From NCBI GenBank assembly GCA_037893225.1, contig JAZGUH010000184.1, positions 1,984,001 to 2,048,000 on the forward strand: DNA of 64,000 nt, given 5' to 3'. Shown here piece by piece: positions 1-12,800 of the stretch. Below the pieces are notes generated by a model. It saw only the letters and a list, made by a program, of their open reading frames with translations. It was not told where the DNA came from and searched no databases. Every line of letters starts with the position of its first letter. The first letter of the stretch is position 1. The DNA is from Hippasteria phrygiana (taxonomy: Eukaryota > Echinodermata > Asteroidea > Valvatida > Goniasteridae). The translations under genes and the position numbers were made by a program.

Positions 1-269
1 TTTGCGTGACCTTTCTACATTGACACGATCGACCCACGTCACGTGTGCCTTTTCATTTTTCCGGCCGATGTGTACACTACGTCTTTATTAGCACCAATCA
101 AACTTCCGACTATCAATAATAAAATCTGCCATGATTGCAACCAAAAGAGGAACAACGCACTGGAATTTGGAAACTTGCCACATATGCACCGCACCGCGGT
201 GAAACAATGCAAAGCGCATGCGTGGTTTCCCGATGAAGCATGACCTTGCGCTCGGGCCGGATGTACGCT

Positions 270-491
270 TTCCTGAGCCGCTTTTACCGACTTGCACTGG
301 ACTTATCATCTCAGGAAAAGTTACCTGGTCAGTTTTCCTGGGCAGCAGTTGCCCGGTAGAAGTAACTGCTGGACTCAGGAAAAGTAACTGAGAGGAAAAC
401 GTCCCACGATGTCCGCACTGGACTTCAAATGGGAAAAGTACCCATCGTCTCGGTAAGTTTTACCAAAAAAAGTCCAGTGCAGACAGGGCTT
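270..491. repeat. Inverted-repeat element (family K), copy 1
   Basis: TGCACTGGACTT near 290 is mirrored by AAGTCCAGTGCA near 470, with several further GGAAAAGT-type blocks between. The same end motif (gtccgcattggactt) bounds a longer element at about 33966-34692. It lies in the intron downstream of gene 1 exon 18. Boundaries are approximate. Confidence 0.4.
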
Positions 492-663
492 AAGTCATTC
501 TTTATTTTTAGGTACGCAGCAACTTGGCATGTTGGATTGCGTTGGATTGAACAGGAAACTCACCGTTGGACTCTGTTGGATTTAGCAGGGTAGTCCTAGG
601 ATCTATTAGGGGGGGTTAGGGTTTTAATTAAGAGGGAGTTCAGTATAAAAAAAAAAATCTTAC

Positions 664-873
664 CGTGACATAGACCTCCCCATCAGGTGTGAACGACGGC
701 GCATCCGATGGGTACATGTCCATCGCAAACGCGTCATTGTAGCGTCCGTACGGTCCATCGTCCATTGGGTAATCCTCATAAAGGCGTAGAGTTGGTGCCT
801 CCGGAGGGGGCAGGGCTAGTAGAGGTGTCTCGGGCGGGGGCAAGGCCAGGACAGGTGCAGGGGGCGGAAGTTC
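664..873 (-). CDS. Gene 1 exon 18: proline-rich cytoplasmic tail
   Basis: Exon of 210 nt (70 codons), phase 0-0. The acceptor is CTTCTTTGCAG and the donor GGTAAGA. The N-terminal part has three near repeats built on LPPPAP, LALPPPETP and LALPPPEAP, possible ligands for SH3, WW or EVH1 domains. The rest is acidic and rich in Tyr and Met (EDYPMDDGPYGRYND, then AFAMDMYPSD) and ends DGEVYVTV. The frame stops soon after the donor, so the gene should continue left of position 1. The call rests on frame, phase and composition, as no domain family is recognised. Confidence 0.72.
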
Positions 874-3800
874 CTGCAAAGAAGATGAAGACAACATTTT
901 CATCCAGACCCGATTTTTGTTTTTTTTACAATTTAGAAGCCTTAGAGAACTCTTGTCCACAGGTTTCAGTGTTCATAGATTCCGGTTGGTGCGACAGTTC
1001 AAGTGCATAGTGCCCCTCCTTTTGCATTTATGGGTAGTACGGAAATCAGGTACCCGATTGAAAAAAACAACAAAAAACGGGTACCCGTTTAAGAAAGCCA
1101 AACCCAAAAATTAAATGTTCGTAAAGGTCCGCATGTTAATACTACCACATCGGTGCATCAATGCAGCAAGATGCAAGTGTGTACAGTGAGCTCTGTAGCT
1201 TTACGGTGTAAATTGCATTTTCGCAAGCGTCATAAACGTTAATCTGTTTTGTTTTTCCATGTACCCTGGTTTTCATTTCTATTTTTTTGTTTGAAAATTT
1301 TCCACAAATGACATTCAAAAACTTTCTTTTTCACTGTCTGAGAAATTACTAAGTAATACATGTATGTTAATTCGGTAACGGGTACTCGATTCCATAATCT
1401 GGAACCGGTTCCTGACATGAGTGGACGGGGATCCCGGTTCGGATGCACAGCCCTATCCCCTTTGTCTTGCAATAAGCTACTTCGGTATTTCAACTACGCA
1501 CGCGTATGAACGCGCAAGGTGGTCGCACAACACGCACGTGTCAAATTCAATCAGAATGGGCGTTTGCGTAATATCACGTGACATTAAGTCAGCCATTTTA
1601 TCCCGAATAACCTTTGACATACCGAGATACCGAACTGGCTTATTGACCTATAGCCATTGTGCGTTAACCAAGCCCCTTGGCCAACCCTGTAGAGGTTTGC
1701 ACAGCATTTTTTTCTATATCTCAGATTCTGCATGTTCCGCGCCAAATTCTAACTAATTTGATTGGACAATACGTACTTCACTAAGATGCTTAAATCAAGA
1801 TGGAAACGATTGAGCAGTGGCAATAAATCATGGTGAACCAGTTCATGTTAAGTGAGCATAGTTTATGTTGGAATGACGTCGCATTCTTGTAGAGGACAGC
1901 GAACAGTACCATAATTCTCTAAAATTGGTTCCCCCAGTAAAAGTACACACTCCTTGATGCCTGTGAATCTTGTGTGAGAATCATGTTTTGGTTTTAATGT
2001 ATCCCAAACAAGAAACTGACTTTAGTTCGGTTCGGATCTTTTGAAAAAAAAGGGTATTATGTCGCACTATGTGAAAACACACACAGGGCTGTTCTATGTG
2101 AAGCGGGCAAAAAGAATCTTCACATCAGTGATTTGTTTTTAGTGTTCCTTTAGCTCCTATACCCTTGGCATCATGATCACATCCATGGAGGACACAGCGC
2201 TGGCATCATCATCGATGAAACGAGGGTAGCGATCATCCTTCGGGGGGTCACGGCAGAAGTACAGGAAGCAGCAGCAGACTGCAAACAGGAGAAGGAGGGC
2301 TAAGACTCCTCCCGCGATGATGGCTGCGATGGCTAGAGGAGACAGGACTGTGGGGGGCAGAGGAAGATCAGAGATTAACAAAAAAAACTGATGTGACCTG
2401 GCCCCATGAAAAGCACAGGACTGCATGGGTTTTCTTTTGTTAGATGTTCATAGTGTATAGGCAACAGCAATTTCAATATGGACGCACCGATAGTTGAGTC
2501 CTCTGTCTCACAGTTGGCTCCGCTGAAACCATCAGGGCACCTATAGGAGAGAAAGAGAATAGAGAGGTTTAGCAGCACGTTTTACGTGAACGCGAACACG
2601 AAAATTCTGTGTTCTTTTGCTGACGTGAAAATGAGTTCACCTTGGGTCATAACGTGAGTAATTGCAACGTTTTTTAAGCATTTGTAGACGTTGCAATCAA
2701 TATTTGTCTCTTGAGAATTAAAGCTCATTGAATATACATCACTGAAGATGCATTTTTGGGTCAAACTAAGTCCAGTTCGATGTATTTCTGAAGTAAAAAA
2801 AAATCCCTTGCTTGTGAAGCCTTCGTGTTGGAAAACACCGTGGTTGTGCATGATACCCGTCGTGACGTGCAGCTAAACGTTTCATTGCGCGTCCGCCACT
2901 CCAAAAATGTCGGACGCGCTCGTGTTGACGTTCGCGTCAAAAACGTGCTGCTAAACCTCTCTAATGATTCATGCATATCCATGATGCACATTCTGGTATT
3001 CTGATTGGCTAGCAAACCGCAAAAGTGGGTGTGGCCGGGGCACAATGTGGCCCCTGCATCGGGATAACAAAAAGTGCTTCAACACAATGATGTATACAGT
3101 ATACAATTGTTGTCCGCTGTGATGTGGTCCATGGTGTTTTGTGGTCCAAGGGGGCAACATGGCACCCGAGGCGAAGCCGAGGGTGCCATGTTGCCCCCGA
3201 GGGTTTACAAAACACCATGGACAACATCATCACAGCAGACAATTGTTTTGTTATATCTCTGGAGGAGCGTAGAACTATCTCTAGATTGACTCTACTCTAC
3301 AAGTCTATTCACCACATGGTTGCAATTGATACAGATCAGTATCGGTCTATATCAGAAGGATCCCAAATAAAAACACAGAAATCGCCTTCAATTTCGTTTA
3401 TTTACCAGGCAGTGAAAAAAGGACTGTTTTCAGTTTTCTTTCCTACCAAGAACAACTACTCAATGGAATCTTCTTACACCGGACATCAGAGAATCAGACA
3501 TGCCAACTTTGAAAATCCCAAAACTGTATTCCGACAACCTAAAAACTGTATTTTTTTCAAAAAAACTATTTCCAAAAACGGTCATTGTACACTCACATAA
3601 TGGTGCATAACAATGCAGGTACGTATACATACAAAAAGCAATTTTACTGGCTGCAATACCAGTGTAGGACTTAAGCATACTCAGTTATCAAGTGCATGAT
3701 GTTTACAATAATATACCCTATTATAAGTCATTCCATCATGAACTATTGCTTGCACTTTTAGCTCCAAGTATCACTTTACATTAATTGTCTATGGTTTTCT

Positions 3801-6800
3801 AGTAGTGCTGGTGGTGGTACTGTTATACAATGCAGTTGCATTTTTGCACTTTGAAAAGATATGGCGGCTCATGTTAAGGGTTAATCCTTCCGACTCCGAT
3901 CAACTGTAGCTGTATGTAATGTGTACATGTACACATTACATACAGGCAAGCATTGGGGCGGAGTAACATTTGCATAAATTTAAATATTCATGTTAACCGT
4001 TGCATTGAATCGCTGGTAAACAAACTGTTTGACCATCTGTCTGCGCATTCGCCTAGTACCAGCCACTTTACTCAGAAAGCGGGCATGAAACTTGTTGACG
4101 TCCACGAGCTATCGTATAAGCTTGTAGGCCAATTCAACTGAACAACGAAACAGCCGACCGTGGCGGCGCAATGTACATGTACATGTATATAGAATACATG
4201 TAGGCTTCTTTGCAGAGTCGCACGATATCTTTCATGGAGTCGGCAAGTCATCACAAAGTGGATCACAAACGGCAATGTACCCGCAAAGTTTGGAGGGGGG
4301 GGGGGGGGAATTCGCGTGCCGCTGGGGGTACTGGAGTGCATTTTATCAACGAAAACGATGACTCATGATTGTGGTGCCGACTCGACCCGGAAATTGTGTT
4401 CGAATATAATGGATAGTTCGCGGGTTTATTCTTTAAGTGTTGGAGAATAAGCCGCCCAGAATATAAGCCTCAGCAACATTTTTCGCGGTGAAAATCAATG
4501 TATACGCCGCGGCCAATATTCCAGAAATTACGGTATACGCAAGATGTATACATACAGTCCAGACATCGTATTCAGGCTAGAAAAAGTTCGAGGTACTTTC
4601 ATATTCTCCGCTTGCAGTCGTTTTACGGCATTTTAAAATTTATTTTTCAAGACGGACAAGATTTGTATTTTTTAGGGTCAAAATCGTATTCCCGTATTTT
4701 CAAGGATTTCCCGTACGAAATACGGCAAAATCGTACTACTTGGCATGTCTGGAGAATCTAAGTCAGTTGATATATTCAAAGCTCATCTTAATAGGCCCAA
4801 CATCTCATTGTTATTAAAGGGGGATATTACTAAAATTATTGTCTGCCGCTGCCACGTTGCGCCTGCAACTTCATATATCCCTACGAGGAGATTGTTGCAG
4901 TATAAAGCAGAGGCAGAAGTTATACCATGTATTAAATATATGCCTGTACAAATCCCCGAGTAGTTCGAACTTGAAAGAGCAGACGAAACATAAACAGTAA
5001 TGGCGGCAACAGAAGGTCTTCCAAACTCACAACTTTCATTTGAACTGTTCCCTATGCCCGCATTACATGGAAACATGCAGTGGTTCACATAGTAGCAGCA
5101 AAAAACAAAACCTCTTCCCTAGGATCTGCTTCTATGAAACTTGTTCAGAGCAGCCCTGGGGACGATCAAGGTAATGTACTCCCCGGGGTACATCACTTTT
5201 TAAGAGCGATGTACCCCGGGTAGAGCAGTTTTGGAGTAACACATGACCTTTTGTAATAAACCATGTGACCGGTTATCGACCAATCGGATCTCGCAATTTA
5301 ATACCATGGTAAAACAATAACAGTTGTACTTATCAAATTTCAGAAATTAGTAATAAGTGCAACTTGACCCTCTTATCAGTACCAACTTGTTTATTGGCTT
5401 ATTATCCCCCTCCAGTAAAACATTCTTTGTTCAGTCAAGTGTAAGCCGACGGCTTGCTGAAGGGCATTTTCAACCCAAGATTTCTCCCTCAAGATTTGAT
5501 TGAAAAGGAAAATCTTACTGTAATTCCAGGAATCTCTGTGTGTGTGTGTGGGCGCGTTGGCGTATTCAAACCGCGGACGTAAAATGCCAGAGAACAAAAG
5601 AGAACAATATCGTCCGCGATTCCCAGCATACGTCCGCGATTGGAAGTGTGTACAAAGTCTATGGAGGCCTTCCGAAAAAGTTAGAGTATAAACAAAAGAG
5701 GAACAATGGGACGTCCGCGTTTGGAGGTCGGTACACGACTGTGTGTGTGTGTGTGTGTGTGTGTGAGTTTGTATAGCTATTTAAACCGTGGACCTTTAAC
5801 AAAGAGGACAATAGGGTCCCCACCACGATTGAGTCAAGGTCCACGTGTACAAAACCAATGAGGGTCGTTCTAAAAAAAAGTACAAACATTAGCAGGACAA
5901 AAGGAGGTCCACGATTGAAGCTGTTTACACACTTGCCCCTGTGTGCACTAGTGTGTGTAAAGTTTGTTCCGTTAAAATTACTCTTTCATATGGTGTAAAA
6001 ATGGAATTCTTATATTAACTGCTAAAATGGCAAAGTTACGGCTGTTTTCTCTTCTGGCCCACTTTATCAAACAAGAAAGTTGTTTAAATTACTATGAGAT
6101 TGTAGGTAAGCCTAACAATGGTGGCGGAATTGCCCTCTTTCCCCCACCCCCCCCCCCCCCTCCTCCCTTTCCACTTGGGGGAAATGTTCCACACAAAAAG
6201 AACAGAGAAAAGGTCAGCAGCCGGCCGGCACCGCTTTGGTATCTACCCCCCCCCCCCCCCCCCCAACCACTTTCAAAAGTGTTCCGCTGCAGTTGAAGCC
6301 CATGTATTTTTTTCATAAAATATCAAATGACAAAGCATCCATTTAGGTAGTGCATAAAACATACTAAATGTTTTTTTTTTTTTTTTTAATTCGTGCAATG
6401 AAGAGAATATTTTCATTTGGTGAAAGATTGACTGTTCCATTCAATTCACCTCATGAAAATATTCCTTCCATTGCACTCAATCATTCATGAATTGTATATT
6501 AAATGGTACACCACACTGATTAATGATTGTAACTTACGTGCAGACATTCGTGTATGTTTCTCCGTAAGTACAGGTTCCGCCGTTCGCACACTCCCCGACG
6601 GGGCACACCTCTGAACAAGTAAACAACAATCAGTCAATATATTTACATCCATCCAACAAATAGACGAGTTCGATAATTGATTTTTGCAATGTGGGTAAAA
6701 GGTCACAGGTCAGCTGTACCAAAACAGCATGCAGGGCCGATACGACGCGGCGGAATTTGGTACAGCTGACCTTTGACCTGAGAATTAATGAACTCGTCTA

Positions 6801-9800
6801 TCATCATTTGGTAGTGTTATATTTTGTCACAGTTTCCATGAAAACAATCAAAGTTTGCCACTCTACACAAAACTAAACCTTCGAGAAAAATCAGGTTTTA
6901 TTGTTTTGCTCACTTTTCAAATCAAGACTTGGTACCTGTTGATCCAATTTTGACAGTGTGAAAATTCCGTTTTCAAGTTTCCACAATGTGTCGGCAATTG
7001 AAGCAATGGGACAATTCATTACAGAGCGACTAATTCATTTTGAAACAATTGTTAACCCTCGGGATCCGAGACTATTCACAACTGAAAATGAATTGAACTG
7101 CTGCAAACTGCTACGCGACTGGATTGTCCTGAAACATACAAATCAACAAATTTGGCTGGCTTAATAAGCGAAATCTAACGTAACTCATAGGAACAGGCTC
7201 TGATGTAGCATATGCATGGTAAAACCAGACAGGTCCCTTATACCTTGGTTTGAAGCGTCTGGGACTCGCTCAAAATACAGTCCCGAGGTCATGTACTCCC
7301 CGTCCGCTTCCAGTACGTCGTTGAACCTGACTGCGATACCAGACTCGGACGTCCCCGTGGTGTCGTCAAACACAAGGACGACGTCGTTTATGATGCTGCC
7401 ATCCCGGAAGTCAATAAGAGCAGACACTGCGTAGCCGAAGAAGTTGTCAAAGATGGCGTCCATCTGTGTATCGATTGAACACAGAATTCTGAAATGTCCG
7501 AGGCAGCTTCGCTATTCCTGCCGGTCACGAAGCGTGTCAAGTTTGCGAGTTTAAGCCAGTTCGGTATTTCAACTGCGCATGTGCACAATGACATTTTTAT
7601 CCCAAATGACCCGCGTGACCTAACACGCACATGTAAACGCAAAAAGGTGGTCGCACAACGCGCACGTGTTAAATTTAACATGGCGTGACATTACATCAGC
7701 AATTTTATCCCAAATAACCTTTGACCTTTGAGATACCGAACTGGCTTATTGATAAAGGGGAGTACGTGTGTGGTCTAGTGGTTTCGGATTTGTGACTCAT
7801 GATCAGAGGGTCAGGGGTTCAAATCCAGCTACTGGCCATATGTTGTGTCCTTGGGCAAGCCACTTCATCCCCACTTGCCTCTCTCCACCCAGGAGTATTA
7901 ATGGGTACCGGCATTAGCTGGGGAGTAACCTGCGATGGACTAGCATCCCGTCCAGGGGGAAAAGAAATATTATCGGTTTTTTCATGCTACCGAAACCGGA
8001 GATGTTTGCTGGCCTGATGGGCCACATTGGCTCGCGACAGACTTTGCTTGCTTGGAAATGTTTAACCCCTTTGTGTCTGACTGTTATTGATGGGGGGGGG
8101 GGGGGGGGGGGGGTTGCTGGTATGCCAAGAAAGGGCTGTGCAGCCAAGCATAAATGCAAACAAGAGTGGTCCCTTGGAGCTCCCTTTCGTGTGAATGAAA
8201 GCTTTGTTTGAAAATGCTCCATCGATTCATTACACTCCCATTCAAGAACAATATAGTTGAAACATGAATGGATTGAGTATGTGCAGGAATGCGTGTATAG
8301 ACGACATCCGGCCAGGTGGTCTTTTTCAAACCAGATTTTGATTGGAACTGGTTGTTTTCAGGCCAACAAATCTGAGAGAGAACGATGGAGGAACACACAC
8401 GTATAATGGAGTTCATCATGAAATACTATTTTTTTCTGCAGACAGAAATTTTTGTTGGTATCCTGCCCGACGAAAGTTTACCTAACTTTTATTATTTGTT
8501 CCTTTTTAAGAAGTCATACTTTTTGTCGTCTAAAGGTTCACTTTATTCCATGGGATGAAGTACATTACTCTCAAACTTTTACTCATAGTTGTTTTTCTTC
8601 AAAACAAACTCAACTTCAAATTGGGTGTGATCCCTGGCTACACGGTATTCTAGGTTGATGACTTCTGACTGGCGCCCACCCGAACAAAGATGCTGACAAT
8701 TTGGGAGACCGCCAACATAGGGCAAGATAGCTCAGTTGGTAGAGTGCCGGTACAGTATTCCGGAGGTCGCAGGTTTGAATCCTGCCAGTTTTCTTTATTC
8801 AATGCATACCTTTTGTGAAATCGATTTTTGAAATCACAGATGTTGCGCAACTTATGCATTATATTGTGGCGTAAGGTTTCGTGAAATCGGCTGCTGGTAA
8901 CATGAAAACCTCCATATCATCACCAACACCACGAACTGACAATCTCTAGCACGCGTATTTTACAGAACCGAGTAATTTTCACAAACTGACACCCAAGTAC
9001 AGCAATGCGCGCTCCCCACATTTTCACAAACTGAAACCATTCTTAATTTCACAAGTTTAAAAGTTTTCAGTTCAATGTTTCTGTAACCCCACAAGTATAC
9101 AGATGGAGTAGATTCGTTTCAAAGCCTTTAAAGCATTTTTCTTGGAATGGTATTTCCACCACATGCTTGCGTGTCAATTCGTGAAAACGAAAATTCTTCT
9201 CTTGCAAATCAGTCCCCGATGTGCGCGCGCACACCTGGGTGTCAGTTCGTGAAACCGAAATTTACTCAGTACGCGCGGTTTCACGAACTGACACCCAGGT
9301 GCGCGTGAGCGTCAGTTCGTGAAAACAGCGACGTAATGTGGACTGCCTTGGAATAATCATGGGGCGGGGAAAACCACGTGCTTGCACGCAGCATGCAGGC
9401 TGGTTTGTGTGAATATATAGAAGCACTACGATATGGCAGTCCATGAGCAAGTTAGGTTGGGCGACTAGAGTGACTAGACTTAACCATAGTCGATCTAGAT
9501 GTCACCCGAACGCTGCGCGGTTTGACTAGCTAGTCCAACTGGATCAACCTAGCTCAGGACCATGGTTTCTCTAGTCACTCGCGAGTTACGTCACGGTTTC
9601 AAGATGGAGGATAGGTAAACTGGGCAAGTTTTGCAAACGTTTACGGTAAATTGTTAGTTTTGTCCAATGATAATAACTCTTTGCAATAAGATAATGAATT
9701 ATTTATTGCACTAAAATTAAGTAGAGAAAATAAAATAAATAAATAATAGAAAATAAAAATGACGTACCAAAATTTGCTTCGTTAACAATTAGCAGACGAC

Positions 9801-12800
9801 ATTCTTTACAGTTTGTTGTTGCTACACAAACTAGATTTGACGTAGTTGATCGACTAGATGTGTTCGAGTGAAAACAGACTACGCATGCGTGATTTAAATC
9901 GCAAAATTGACAAAAGGGACTAGATCAGCAGCACCCGAACTTGCTCCATGATGACATGTCAAATAGGTCTATAAATTACCATCACGTACCATCGCATTGA
10001 TGCGATTCTCCAGCTCTATGTACAGTCTGCTTTCATCGTTGTCATACTGACTGACGAACGGCGGATCAAAAGTGTTGTCCAGCTGGACAATCCGGGACGT
10101 GAACTTAAACTCACGAACATCTGCAAAGACAAGAAGGATCAGACCGGATAACTCGGGAGGAATTGCAGAATTGAAGAAGGGGTAATCGAGGTGGCCCCCG
10201 AGGTTATATAGTGCCATCCACTATGAGGTACCCCTGTCAAGTCTCCCGACGACGGGCAGAGTATCCTGTCCGAAACGTTGAGTTTCCCCGGTTCTTTTCA
10301 GAGACTCACATACTCACAAAAGAGAAAGTTTCACATGCTACCGCAAACCTATCACCTTAACCCTAACCTTCCCAAATCCTCCAAAATCCTCTTTGCCAAA
10401 TGGAGGAATTTGGAGGATTGAGGGTCTTCGGAAGTTGAAGCATCGGAGGAATTTGCAGGATAGCGGGCATAAGGGGAGGAAAATGGAGGATCCAGGTCGA
10501 TCAGACCGAATCCGATGCTGGTTGATTTCGGAGGATTGAGAAAAACCCCAAGAGGATTTTGGAGGATTCAGGTTTACTTGGAGGAAAAATGATGAAGGGA
10601 GTTGGGGTTCTTGCCTGTTCCCACCAATATACTCTGACTGTGCCTAGATGTAGAACGAAAAGCTATGCCAATAGCTTTATTCCTCGTTCTGTATCTCTGT
10701 GGAACTCTTTGCCTGGTGCAAGTTTCCCTTCATCTTATGATCGCTCCTGTTTCAAGAGGAATCTTAATTCCTATCTCTTCCATCTTTGATTTCTTTTTCT
10801 TTGTAGCTCCATACCTTGAGTGGCTTTTGGCCTTGTTTGGGGCAATCTTGCATAAAAAACACTAATAAATATATAAATAAATAAATAAATGCTACTTTAA
10901 CTTTGCAAACCTTTCAATCTTATCCTGTAAAATGCTGCGTTATATTAGAGGGTTGAAGTTCGAGTTAGCCCATCAATTCTGCATTTTCCTGTCACTTCTA
11001 TGGAAGACGTTTGAGATACATGTACTATTATTAAGCTGCCAACCAATTGGCCCCCCATTGGCAAAAACCAAAAGCATCAAAATTATATATGTGGGTTTTT
11101 GTGTGTGTGATGTGGCGCCCTATAGCTGACATTGTTCCCCCCCCCCCCCCCCCCCCCCCCCCCCGAGCAGGCAACAGGCCTGAGACATTCCGATGCACAC
11201 ATTTATTTATTTGCAGTTCTATTTAATGCAGGGTGGCCTCCTCAGTTAAAAACTGCCATTAATTCTCGAGGGCCCTGCATAAAAAGCGGCATTAATTTAG
11301 AGAGGATAAAATGATAAACATAAATCACCACTAACAACAAAGAAGAGTTTATTAAGATGAAAACAGTAAAAACATAGATATTAGTATTTGATTTTAATAT
11401 AAATATAAATGAATTAAAATTTTTTAATAAAATACAAATTAAAATATTGTTCTGAGCATGCGATGTACATGTAGGTATTAGCTTGAGCATATAGACACAA
11501 CTGGTGAATGGAAAAGGACCTGTAAAATTTCATTTAATTTTTCTCATCTCTTTTTCTCTTTTTCTTTTTTTTACCCAATCTGCACCTTCTTTTGTCCTCC
11601 ATTTCCTTATCCCACTTTTTCACATACGCAGTGGAGAAACTAGAGTTCAATTTGCAAGGAGCACCACCGTCACACGGGATGTATAACACACACAACAGCA
11701 CAAACCACCACAAAATCCCAACTACAGTCTGCTGTCTCTGAAGGCCTTTTAACACTACAAAAATCTCTGTGTGGTACACGGGTCCGACACATGTTTACTA
11801 GACTGACCTTTTCACACTACAACATTTCAACACGGCGCTGACCCGTGTAGAGCGCTCAACCCGTGTAGAGCGCTCAACCCGTGTAGAGCGCTCAACCCGT
11901 GTAGAGCGCTCAACCCGTGTAGAGCGCTCAACCCGTGTAGAGCGCTCAACCCGTGTCGAAACTTACCCTGCTCAGGAGGTGGGTTAAAGAACTCTCGACC
12001 CGTGTATAGAAGTTGGACCCGTGTTGAAAGTCGTAGTATGAACACCTCTGGGTTGAGTTTGACCCATGTAACCGCGGATCGGAGTGCGCGTGCGTGCACA
12101 GAAACACACTGTAGTTGTTAATTTAGCAACGAACAATAACCTTTTGACCTGCGGCATTGTGCCATCAAATCACGTTTCACTCTTTGGAAGTACCTTCGAC
12201 GACGTTACATCATTTTCCGACTTTGTATGTGCTTTGTACGGGCCCTTTTCTTTCGTAAGATACTTAATCGCCTGGCCCTGTTTGAGACGGCACAATGGTC
12301 AAAGGGGATTGTGGGATAAGTAATATTGAGCAATATGTTTGTGCCTTTTTCCTTCCCACAATTCTTTTTGACCATTGTAACGTCTCAACCAGGCGGCATT
12401 TGCGATAAGGCTCATCGCGAAAATAAACTGAAGGCGCTGCCATGCTGGATCGACAGTGGAGTGACGTGCCGCAATGCAGTATGGGGGATTTTCCGATTCG
12501 AACCGTGTAGAACGGCCGGCCGTGTGTGTAGTGTGAAACGATCGCACAATACAAGGGTCAAAACATTACACGTGTAGCGTGCATTGCTAGTGTTGCGTTG
12601 AGTAGGGTTGGACCCAACATAAAAAAAATAATGGCAAATTTGGACTGCTGGTGCAATTACCTTTCCAAAGACATCATTATCAACAGATTTGGCCCACTGG
12701 TTACAGAGATATGGTTGTTTGAAAATTGGTGGGGCACCCATTTTGGGCAAAATCCCCAAAAAGGGGGTGTCGATCGTAGCGTGAGAACAGTTGGTCCGAT

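Noticed and set aside
8723..8795. tRNA gene suggested by A and B boxes (also near 22797, 45540, 47935, 54655, 58840)
   Set aside because: The copies share flanking SINE bodies, lack a closed acceptor stem and are repeated in the window, so they are SINE heads.
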